NCBI GenBank assembly: GCA_017624895.1
Contig: JAGAMB010000003.1
Coordinates: 1 to 32,897, forward strand
DNA: 32,897 nucleotides
Direction of reading: 5' to 3'
DNA from: Ruminococcus sp.
GTDB lineage: Bacteria > Bacillota > Clostridia > Oscillospirales > Ruminococcaceae
In this document: in pieces, positions 15,433 through 22,287 of the stretch
How positions within the stretch are numbered: position 1 is the stretch's first letter
Layout of the letters: each line of letters opens with the position of its first letter
Program-made: the position numbers and the translations under genes
Notes under the pieces: generated by a model
The model's input: the letters and a program-made list of their open reading frames with translations, nothing else
The model's database searches: none
What the model was told of the DNA's origin: nothing

Positions 15433-16104
15433 TTGCCGGAACATAATATACTTTTTAAAGGAATTGACGACTATGATTGCCAGAGAATGTACAAGTGCTT
15501 TAACATGGAAGTAAAAAAATTCAGAGCAGGCAGCTGTATAAGCGACTATTCAAATCAAGGTGATAAAATTGGTATAATAGTAAAAGGTAGTGCAGATGTT
15601 GTGCGCTATGATGTGAACGGTGTGCGTACAATAATAGAAACACTCGGAGAACAAGGGATTTTCGGGGAGTATTTTACGTATCCGCTGTCGGGCAGAAATT
15701 ATATTGAGGTGGTGGCAGGAAAGGACTGCGAAATACTCTATGTACGCCGTTCAGAGCTGTTAAAACGCTGTGAAAATGCCTGTTCCTGCCATTCAAAGGT
15801 AGTTGAGAATATGCTGGAGCTTATGACAGAAAAGGCGGTATCACTAAGTGAGCGTGTGGAAGTACTGAGTCAGCGGACGATTGAAAGCAAGCTTATCAGT
15901 TTTCTGAAAATTACCGAGGATAAAACCGTTAAGGGTAAAACTCCGCAGATACCATTTTCCACAACGGTACTTTCGGATTATCTCTGTGTAAACCGCAGCG
16001 CATTGCAAAGGGAGATAGCAAAGCTGAAAAAATCGGGAGTTCTTACCATCTCAAAGCGTAAATTCAAGCTGAAAATCAATCCTGAAAATGAATTTGACAT
16101 ATAA
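15433..16104 (+). CDS. Crp/Fnr-family transcription regulator
   Basis: 223 residues from a TTG at 15433, 8 bases after AAGGAGGG; a GTG at 15322 is rejected because it precedes the promoter and lacks a ribosome site. A cyclic-nucleotide-binding-like fold (IGIIVKGSADVV, GEQGIFGEYF) leads to a long dimer helix (ENMLELMTEKAVSLSERVEV) and a C-terminal winged helix (VLSDYLCVNRSALQREIAKL). There is no N-terminal cysteine cluster, so it is not a classic iron-sulphur Fnr. A C-x3-C-x-C group before the dimer helix (CENACSC) could sense redox. The ligand is unknown. It is divergent from the NrdD-like/rubrerythrin genes, its most likely targets besides itself. Confidence 0.88.
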   Translation: MPEHNILFKGIDDYDCQRMYKCFNMEVKKFRAGSCISDYSNQGDKIGIIVKGSADVVRYDVNGVRTIIETLGEQGIFGEYFTYPLSGRNYIEVVAGKDCEILYVRRSELLKRCENACSCHSKVVENMLELMTEKAVSLSERVEVLSQRTIESKLISFLKITEDKTVKGKTPQIPFSTTVLSDYLCVNRSALQREIAKLKKSGVLTISKRKFKLKINPENEFDI

Positions 16105-16122
16105 ATAAAAATATGGTATAAT
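16094..16122 (+). promoter_or_regulatory. Promoter of uppP
   Basis: TTGACA (16094-16099), 17-base spacer, TATAAT (16117-16122). It overlaps the last codons of the Crp/Fnr gene, so uppP is transcribed independently, with a leader of about 70 bases. Confidence 0.85.
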
Positions 16123-16196
16123 CATATGTGATTTTGTATGGACGCGGTGTGCCGTGTTTTCAGGGAATCTATTCAGACGGAAAGGAAACAATATTT

Positions 16197-17078
16197 ATGG
16201 TCTTGGAATTTATAAAATCGCTTATCCTCGGTATAGTGGAGGGAATTACAGAATGGCTGCCAGTCAGCAGTACGGGACATCTCATACTCGTTGACGAGTT
16301 TCTTAAACTGAAAGTCAGCGATGATCCGACGATTAACGAGGACTTCCTCAGTATGTTCAATGTTGTAATACAGCTTGGAGCGATTATGGCGGTAGTAATA
16401 ATCTTCTGGAAAAAACTGTTCCCATTCGGCAAAAAGGACAACGCACAGCCACTGAAAAAAGATGGCTTCGGCGCATACGTAAAGATGGATATTATGCAGA
16501 TGTGGTTCAAGGTACTTGTTGCCTGCCTGCCTGCTGCGGTTATCGGACTTCTTTTTGACGAGGTTTTTGAGAGATTGTTCTATAATCCGTGGGTTATCGC
16601 CATTGCCCTGATAGTTTTCGGTATAGCATTCATTATAATCGAAAACCGCAACAAAGAAGCTGTTTCGAAGGTTAACAGCATTAGCGAGCTTACATATAAA
16701 TCAGCGCTCATAATCGGCGCATTTCAGCTTATAGCGGCAATTTTTCCCGGTACATCACGTTCAGGCTCAACAATTGTCGGCTCACTTCTCATTGGCGTAT
16801 CAAGAACAGTTGCAGCGGAGTTCACATTCTTCCTTGCAGTTCCGGTAATGTTTGGTGCAAGCCTTTTAAAGCTTCTGAAATATGACGGCGGATTTACAGG
16901 AACACAGCTTGGCATACTTGCAGTTGGTATGATTTCAGCATTTGCAGTATCAATTTTTGTTATCAAGTTCCTTATGGACTACATCAAAAAGCACGATTTC
17001 AAGGCATTCGGTTGGTACAGAATAATCCTCGGTATACTTGTTATCGGATATTTTGGTATTAATGCTATTATAAAGTAA
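16197..17078 (+). CDS. uppP: Undecaprenyl-diphosphatase UppP (BacA)
   Basis: 293 residues from ATG at 16197 after AAAGGA; an in-frame ATG at 16128 falls near the transcript start. The protein is polytopic with both family signatures: EGITEWLPVSSTGH (residues 15-28, catalytic glutamates and His28) and PGTSRSGST with the catalytic arginine. It removes a phosphate from undecaprenyl diphosphate to recycle the lipid carrier for peptidoglycan and other wall polymers; overexpression is known to raise bacitracin resistance. A cytoplasmic loop insertion (about residues 80-100) is rich in lysine and glycine. The gene is monocistronic and closed by a strong terminator. Confidence 0.95.
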   Translation: MVLEFIKSLILGIVEGITEWLPVSSTGHLILVDEFLKLKVSDDPTINEDFLSMFNVVIQLGAIMAVVIIFWKKLFPFGKKDNAQPLKKDGFGAYVKMDIMQMWFKVLVACLPAAVIGLLFDEVFERLFYNPWVIAIALIVFGIAFIIIENRNKEAVSKVNSISELTYKSALIIGAFQLIAAIFPGTSRSGSTIVGSLLIGVSRTVAAEFTFFLAVPVMFGASLLKLLKYDGGFTGTQLGILAVGMISAFAVSIFVIKFLMDYIKKHDFKAFGWYRIILGILVIGYFGINAIIK

Positions 17079-17084
17079 AATTAC

Positions 17085-17116
17085 GGCGGTCGTTCCTGTG
17101 AATGACCGCCATTTTT
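17085..17116 (+). terminator. Terminator of uppP
   Basis: GGCGGTC (17085-17091) pairs with GACCGCC (17104-17110), with inner TTC/GAA pairs, followed by ATTTTT. Confidence 0.9.
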
Positions 17117-17157
17117 GCGGTATATTATCCGTTTATTGCTGAATTTGTGAAAAACTC

Positions 17158-17186
17158 TTGATTTATTTTGTGGAATTTGTTATAAT
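17158..17186 (+). promoter_or_regulatory. Promoter of the inverted GH3 operon
   Basis: TTGATT (17158-17163), 17-base spacer, TATAAT (17181-17186), 33 bases before the ATG. Confidence 0.8.
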
Positions 17187-17219
17187 AAATCTATCTTATT
17201 TATTTGTGAGGATAGACAG

Positions 17220-19997
17220 ATGAAAAAAACACTTGACTGGAATAAATATCTTGAAACAGCGGTTGAAACCGTTGCAGAGGGTATTGTTATGCTGAAAAAC
17301 AATAACTCCGCGCTGCCGCTGAAAAAAGATGAAATCATATCCGTTTTCGGACGTATACAGCTCCACTACTATAAAAGCGGAACGGGTTCGGGCGGAATGG
17401 TAAACGTTTCACGGGTTGTAGGGATTACCGACGGACTTCTTGAAAGCGGTGTAAAGCTCAATGAAGAATTGCTGGATATATACAAAAAATGGGACAGCGA
17501 AAATCCATATGACTTAGGCACAGGCTGGGGAGGAGAGCCGTGGTCGCAAAAGGAAATGCCTCTCGACGATGAAACTGTAAAAAATGCCGCTGAAAAAGGC
17601 AGTACAGCCGTTGTTATAATTGGCAGAACAGCAGGTGAGGAGCAGGAGGTTACACTTACTGAGGGTTCATATTATCTTACGGATCTTGAGAGAGATATGC
17701 TGAAAAAAGTCCGCGATAATTTTGAAAAAGTGGTTGTGCTTCTCAATGTGGGCGGACTTATTGATATTGAGTATATCGAAAAAATCGGCGTTGACGCTCT
17801 CCTTTATGTATGGCAGGGCGGTATGGTCGGCGGCACAGGAACAGCTGCCGTTCTTACAGGCAATGTATCGCCATCCGGTAAGCTGCCTGATACAATTGCC
17901 TATTCAATTGAAGATTACCCTTCCCATCCATATTTCGGGGATTTGAACAGCAACCGCTACGTTGAGGATATATATGTGGGATATCGCTATTTCGATACAT
18001 TTGCTCCCGAAAAGGTGCGTTATCCTTTTGGCTTCGGCTTATCCTACACTACCTTTGAAATTGTGGCTGAAAAGGCTGAAACTTTATTCAATGACGATAA
18101 ATATGGTGTGCGGTATGAAGTAACCGTCACAAATACAGGAAATTACAGCGGCAAGGAAGTTGTTATGCTGTATGTTCAGCTTCCGCAGGGCAATCTCGGT
18201 CATCCGAAAAAAATTCTTTGCGGCTTTGAAAAGACAAGAATTCTTGCTTCGAATGAGTCACAGACGTTGGTAATAGATGTATGGCTCAATGATATCGCTG
18301 TTTATGATGACAGCGGAGTTACTGGCAATAAAAAGTGCTGGGTTCTTGAAAAGGGCGATTATAATTTCTTTATTGAAAGGGCAGAAAAGATATACGGACA
18401 TACTATATCTGTTGATAAAACGACAGTTGTTGAAAAATGCCGTCAGGCACTCGCTCCTGTTGAGCAGTTTGAACGTATGAAGCCTCTGTACACCGAAAAG
18501 GGAGTAAAAATCGGCTTTGAGCCTGTTCCACTCAGCGAAATTGACGAACCTGCAAGACGTATGGCACAGCTCCCTGATGAAATTCCATACACAGGGGATA
18601 AGGGCATTAAACTTGCTGATGTATACTATGGAAAAAATACCCTTGATGAGTTTATTGCACAGCTTTCCGATGAGGAGCTTTCCTGCATTATCCGCGGCGA
18701 GGGTATGGGAAGTCCGCGAGTTACGGCAGGTACAGCCTCTGCTTTCGGCGGAGTTGCGGATTGTCTTACAAAATACGGCATACCTGCGGTATGCTGCGCG
18801 GACGGTCCTTCGGGTATGCGTCTTGATTGCGGAACAAAGGCATTCAGCCTGCCGAATGGTACAATGATTGCTTCAACGTTCAATAAGGAGCTTGCAGAAA
18901 GGCTCTTTGAATTTATGGGACTTGAAATGGCGGTAAATAAGGTGGATTGTCTGCTCGGACCGGGTATGAATATCCACCGTCACCCACTCAACGGCAGAAA
19001 CTTTGAGTATTTCTCGGAGGATCCCTATCTCACTGGAATGATGGCTGCGGCTGAATTGCGCGGACTTCACACATCGGGGGTTACAGGCACAATAAAACAT
19101 TTCTGCGGAAACAATCAGGAAACAAACCGCCATTTTATTGATACTGTGGCATCTGAAAGAGCGCTCCGTGAGATATATCTGAAAGGCTTTGAAATCGCTG
19201 TAAAGCAGGGAAGTGCCGATAGTATAATGACAACCTATGGCAAAGTCAACGGCGTTTGGACAGCTGGAAATTACGATCTTAACACAATAATTCTCCGCGA
19301 TGAATGGGGCTTTGAGGGTATCAGCATGACCGACTGGTGGGCTAATATCAACCGTCGCGGAAATGCTCCCGATAAAAGGGATTTTGCAGCTATGGCAATG
19401 GCTCAGAACGATCTGTATATGGTATGTGCAGATGGCGGCAAAAACGGTGATAACACGCTGGAAAGTCTTTCAAACGGTGATTTGCTGAGATGTGAGATAC
19501 AGCGCAATGCAAAGAATATATGCGGCTTTATTCTCGGCACAAATGCATTTAAAAGGACTGTCGGTGAATGTGATGAGGTGGAAATCATCAATCGCTCTGC
19601 TGATGAAATGCCATCGGAGGAGCCTGTTGTATTCTATGAGGTCAATGAAAACTTTACGCTTGACCTTGGCGGTGTGAAATCAAAAAAGGGAAAAAGCTAT
19701 AGCTTTGCACTTGCGTTGAATTATCCCGGATGGTATAATGTTACAATTACAGCTTCGTCAGAACAGGGAGAGCTTGCACAAATCCCGCTGACTATATTCA
19801 CAATGGGAACAGCAAATGCTATGTTTACTTGGAACGGTACCGGAGGAAAGCCTGTTTCGTTTACAAAGGAAATACCGTTTTTCTCCCATTTTACAGCTGT
19901 ACGCCTTTATTTTGCACAAAGCGGACTTGACCTTATAAGTATCAGTTTTGAAAAGACTTCAAGAAATGACCGACCTGCTGAGGGAGGAGAAATGTAA
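17220..19997 (+). CDS. Domain-inverted glycoside hydrolase family 3 (beta-glucosidase type)
   Basis: 925 residues, ATG after GAGGA. The domain order is swapped relative to ordinary GH3 enzymes. The alpha/beta sandwich comes first (VAEGIVMLKNNNSALPL at about 18, then YPFGFGLSYTTFE at about 270), a fibronectin-like domain follows (about 290-390), and the catalytic barrel is C-terminal (about 480-745: ADGPSGMRLD, LLGPGMNIHRHPLNGRNFEY, GTIKHFCGNNQE, TTYGKVNG). The likely nucleophile is Asp705 in GISMTDWW. This order is known from rumen Ruminococcus beta-glucosidases. There is no signal peptide, so it probably cleaves imported cello- or other beta-oligosaccharides. The last 130 residues form an extra beta-rich tail. 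Its TAA shares one base with the next ATG. Confidence 0.92.
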   Translation: MKKTLDWNKYLETAVETVAEGIVMLKNNNSALPLKKDEIISVFGRIQLHYYKSGTGSGGMVNVSRVVGITDGLLESGVKLNEELLDIYKKWDSENPYDLGTGWGGEPWSQKEMPLDDETVKNAAEKGSTAVVIIGRTAGEEQEVTLTEGSYYLTDLERDMLKKVRDNFEKVVVLLNVGGLIDIEYIEKIGVDALLYVWQGGMVGGTGTAAVLTGNVSPSGKLPDTIAYSIEDYPSHPYFGDLNSNRYVEDIYVGYRYFDTFAPEKVRYPFGFGLSYTTFEIVAEKAETLFNDDKYGVRYEVTVTNTGNYSGKEVVMLYVQLPQGNLGHPKKILCGFEKTRILASNESQTLVIDVWLNDIAVYDDSGVTGNKKCWVLEKGDYNFFIERAEKIYGHTISVDKTTVVEKCRQALAPVEQFERMKPLYTEKGVKIGFEPVPLSEIDEPARRMAQLPDEIPYTGDKGIKLADVYYGKNTLDEFIAQLSDEELSCIIRGEGMGSPRVTAGTASAFGGVADCLTKYGIPAVCCADGPSGMRLDCGTKAFSLPNGTMIASTFNKELAERLFEFMGLEMAVNKVDCLLGPGMNIHRHPLNGRNFEYFSEDPYLTGMMAAAELRGLHTSGVTGTIKHFCGNNQETNRHFIDTVASERALREIYLKGFEIAVKQGSADSIMTTYGKVNGVWTAGNYDLNTIILRDEWGFEGISMTDWWANINRRGNAPDKRDFAAMAMAQNDLYMVCADGGKNGDNTLESLSNGDLLRCEIQRNAKNICGFILGTNAFKRTVGECDEVEIINRSADEMPSEEPVVFYEVNENFTLDLGGVKSKKGKSYSFALALNYPGWYNVTITASSEQGELAQIPLTIFTMGTANAMFTWNGTGGKPVSFTKEIPFFSHFTAVRLYFAQSGLDLISISFEKTSRNDRPAEGGEM

Positions 19998-20347
19998 TGA
20001 ATATACAGATATTCGGCACAAAAAAGTGCTTTGATACAAAAAAGGCTGAGCGTTATTTCAAGGAACGCGGAATAAAGTTTCAGCTTATTGATATGAAGGA
20101 AAAAGGTATGAGCAAAGGTGAATTTACCTCGGTTATTCAGTCAGTCGGCGGAATTGACAGCCTTATAAATGAAAATGCAAAGGATAAGAATACCCTGACG
20201 CTTATGAAATATTTATTGGAAAGTGACCGTGAGGAAAAGCTTTTCGAAAATCAGCAGCTTATTAAGACGCCTGTGGTGCGCTGCGGTAAAAAAGCGGCTG
20301 TGGGATATTGCCCTGAAATCTGGGAAGAATGGATTTCTGAAAAATGA
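19997..20347 (+). CDS. ArsC/Spx-family thioredoxin-fold protein
   Basis: 116 residues, ATG overlapping the TAA of the GH3 gene by one base, with GGGAGGAG upstream. Arsenate-reductase-like fold: IFGTKKCFDTKKAERYF with one N-terminal cysteine (Cys11), a middle helical region and the family's TPVVR segment followed by GYCPEIWEEW. Related proteins include ArsC (glutaredoxin-linked), YffB and Spx. The single Cys11 without a CxxC partner, together with the TPVVR arginine, suits a YffB/ArsC-like reductase. No arsenic gene is nearby, so a true arsenate role is unlikely. Coupling to a glycosidase has no obvious logic beyond shared expression. Confidence 0.85.
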   Translation: MNIQIFGTKKCFDTKKAERYFKERGIKFQLIDMKEKGMSKGEFTSVIQSVGGIDSLINENAKDKNTLTLMKYLLESDREEKLFENQQLIKTPVVRCGKKAAVGYCPEIWEEWISEK

Positions 20348-20348
20348 C

Positions 20349-20377
20349 TTGCATTGTTTAAAAAAATATGTTATAAT
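20349..20377 (+). promoter_or_regulatory. Promoter of the SPFH/zinc-ribbon gene
   Basis: TTGCAT (20349-20354), 17-base spacer, TATAAT (20372-20377). Two inverted repeats follow in the leader. Confidence 0.75.
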
Positions 20378-20406
20378 TATCATATCGGTGCTATCCGAAT
20401 ATGATA
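20378..20406 (+). promoter_or_regulatory. Inverted repeat over the transcript start of the SPFH gene
   Basis: TATCATATCGG (20378-20388) pairs with CCG-A-ATATGATA (20395-20406), all 11 positions with one bulged A. It touches the -10 box and spans +1, so it may be an operator. A second stem (20423-20432 with 20451-20460, 10 pairs including one G-U) lies further along the leader. Confidence 0.55.
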
Positions 20407-20492
20407 TAGATTTTCAACATGACAGTTCTGAAGTCGATATAACGGAGAATTTCAGAGCTGGCTGATAAGTTGAAACGAAAGGAGTTTTTATT

Positions 20493-21866
20493 ATGGGACT
20501 TATTAAAGCAGTATTTACAGGCGTTGGCTCAACTCTTGCCGATACTTGGAAGGAATTTTTCTGCTGCGAGGCTATGCCTTCCGATGTGCTTGTTGCCAAG
20601 GGAGTTAAAAAAACAAGTAAGAAATCTTCGAACACAAAGGGTAATGAAAATATCATCACCAACGGCAGCGTTATAGTTGTTCACGAAGGTCAGGCTATGA
20701 TCATTGTTGATCAGGGACAAATTGTTGAAATATGTGCGCTTCCCGGTGAGTATACTTATGATATGTCAACAGAGCCAAGTATATTTGAGGGCGGGCTTAC
20801 TGGTATTAAGGAAACTTTCAAGACTATGGGCAAGCGTATCACATTTGGCGGCGATGCTGCTCATGACCAGAGAATATACTATATTAACTTAAAGGAGATC
20901 ACAGATAATAAATTCGGCACACCTACTCCTGTGCCTTTCAGAGTGAATTATCAGGATATAGGCAGAAGCTTTACAGTAGGACTTCGCTGCAACGGTGTAT
21001 ACTCCTACAGAATTGCAGATCCTATGGTATTCTTCACTAACGTAAGCGGAAATGTTTCAAACGTCTACAGCAGAAGCACCATTGATAATATGCTTCACGA
21101 TGAGTTTATGGCTCGTCTTTCTGACGCGTTCACAAAGCTTTCCGATACGATGAGATACGATGAGCTTCCTCAGAATAATCTGGCTATAACAAAGACTATG
21201 AAGGAAATCTTCAAGACAGAGTGGCTGGAAAACCGTGGTATTGAAATTATGAGCGTAGCTATAAGATCAGTTTCAATTCCCAAAGAAGATGAGGATCGTA
21301 TTAAGAAATACGAGGATATTTCATGGAATACAAATCCTCTCAATGCCGCTGCAAAGGCTGTTGAGGCACAGAATGACGCTATAGTTGCGGCTGCTAAAAA
21401 TGCAGGCGGTGCAGCTATGGGTATGTTCGGTATGAATATGGCTCAGCAGGTGGGCGGAATGAACGCTCAGAGCCTTTACAATATAGCTTCACAGCAGCAG
21501 GCAGCTGAACCGGCAGGCGGCTGGACTTGCTCCTGCGGCACATCAAATACAGGAAAATTCTGTGCAAACTGCGGCAGCCAGAAGCCTGCGCCGGCAGGAA
21601 GCTGGAAATGCTCATGCGGAAGTGAAAATACAAGCAAATTCTGCGCAAACTGCGGTCTGCCCAAGCCTTCAGAAAACGGTTGGACTTGTTCCTGCGGAGC
21701 TGTGAACAAGGGAAAATTCTGTGCGGAGTGCGGAAGTCCTAAGCCAGCAGGGGCGCTTCTTTACAAGTGTGACAAGTGCGGCTGGGAGCCTGCTGATCCG
21801 AAAAATCCTCCGAAATTCTGTGCTGAGTGCGGCGATCCTTTTGGCGACGAAGATGCAGTAAAATAA
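20493..21866 (+). CDS. SPFH-domain protein with four C-terminal zinc ribbons (YdjI-like)
   Basis: 457 residues, ATG after AAAGGAG. An SPFH/band-7-like domain of the bacterial YdjI / virion-core-protein group covers about residues 30-280 (GSVIVVHEGQAMIIVDQGQI, FTVGLRCNGVYSYRI, KTEWLENRGIEIMSVAIRSV). An Ala/Met/Gln-rich linker leads to three near-identical ribbons of the pattern W.CSCG..N..KFC..CG..KP and a fourth of the type YKCDKCGW...FCAECG. In Bacillus the related YdjI-type proteins work with phage-shock-like membrane-stress modules. No PspA or YdjF homologue is seen next to it. It is likely a membrane-stress scaffold assembled as oligomers, with the ribbons recruiting partners. Confidence 0.88.
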   Translation: MGLIKAVFTGVGSTLADTWKEFFCCEAMPSDVLVAKGVKKTSKKSSNTKGNENIITNGSVIVVHEGQAMIIVDQGQIVEICALPGEYTYDMSTEPSIFEGGLTGIKETFKTMGKRITFGGDAAHDQRIYYINLKEITDNKFGTPTPVPFRVNYQDIGRSFTVGLRCNGVYSYRIADPMVFFTNVSGNVSNVYSRSTIDNMLHDEFMARLSDAFTKLSDTMRYDELPQNNLAITKTMKEIFKTEWLENRGIEIMSVAIRSVSIPKEDEDRIKKYEDISWNTNPLNAAAKAVEAQNDAIVAAAKNAGGAAMGMFGMNMAQQVGGMNAQSLYNIASQQQAAEPAGGWTCSCGTSNTGKFCANCGSQKPAPAGSWKCSCGSENTSKFCANCGLPKPSENGWTCSCGAVNKGKFCAECGSPKPAGALLYKCDKCGWEPADPKNPPKFCAECGDPFGDEDAVK

Positions 21867-21890
21867 CTAAAGAGGTTCTTTGAAATTATA

Positions 21891-21926
21891 AAAAATGCAA
21901 GCGGCAAAAAAACGCTTGCATTTTTT
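21891..21926 (+). terminator. Terminator of the SPFH gene, overlapping a promoter
   Basis: AAAAATGCAAGCG (21891-21903) and CGCTTGCATTTTT (21913-21925) form a perfect 13-base stem followed by T. The 3' arm contains the TTGCAT -35 box of the next promoter. Confidence 0.9.
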
Positions 21927-21944
21927 GGACTTTTATGATATAAT
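21916..21944 (+). promoter_or_regulatory. Upstream glmS promoter (before element A)
   Basis: TTGCAT (21916-21921), 17-base spacer, TATAAT (21939-21944). Transcription would start near 21951, just before the inverted-repeat element at 21960. Confidence 0.7.
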
Positions 21945-21959
21945 ATAAAAGTATATTGT

Positions 21960-22126
21960 GGGAATCTCTAAAAACTACCCTCACGGCAAAATTTCTATAA
22001 CGAAAATCATTTACTGTGTGCCGAACCTTGCAATACATCAAGTATTACTGTGACTTGTCGCCTTGTAACCGGTATTTGTCATATGTGTGTGAAATTCTGC
22101 TTGTATTACGGTTTTTAGAGAACCCC
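21960..22126 (+). repeat. Inverted-repeat element A (glmS leader), 167 bp
   Basis: Starts GGGAATCTCTAAAAAC and ends GTTTTTAGAGAACCCC, complementary except at two positions near the tips. The interior is homologous over its whole length to element C at 28693 (shared blocks CATTTACTG, CCTTGCAATAC, GTATTACTG, TTGTCGCCTTGTAAC, ATTTGTCATAT). No clear target duplication is visible. It could be a MITE, or a long leader hairpin when read from the promoter at 21916. The rest of the gene-free stretch 21867-22287 is the terminator before it and a second promoter after it. Confidence 0.8.
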
Positions 22127-22197
22127 TTATTTAATCGGTTTAATATTTGGATACTAATTTTTAAGGTAATATTGCACAGAGCTTGTGCGGTGTTGTC

Positions 22198-22226
22198 TTG
22201 AATGACTATCGACAGACTGCTATAAA
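22198..22226 (+). promoter_or_regulatory. Downstream glmS promoter (after element A)
   Basis: TTGAAT (22198-22203), 17-base spacer, TATAAA (22221-22226), 61 bases before the ATG at 22288. No glmS ribozyme core was recognised between here and the start codon. Confidence 0.6.
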
Positions 22227-22287
22227 TATAAAGCTGTAATGCTAAATTTTAGGCGATTTGATATCGTCTGCAAAACGGAGGCTAACT

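Noticed and set aside
19997-20347. Arsenic-resistance locus
   Set aside because: Only one ArsC-fold protein is present. No ArsR, ArsB or Acr3 gene is nearby, so a general thioredoxin-fold role is more likely.
22016-22201. Small plus-strand ORF in the glmS leader
   Set aside because: It lies mostly within element A, lacks a ribosome site and has no homologous frame in element C.
22127-22287. glmS ribozyme upstream of glmS
   Set aside because: The conserved ribozyme core could not be found. The stretch holds only an ordinary promoter and ribosome site.
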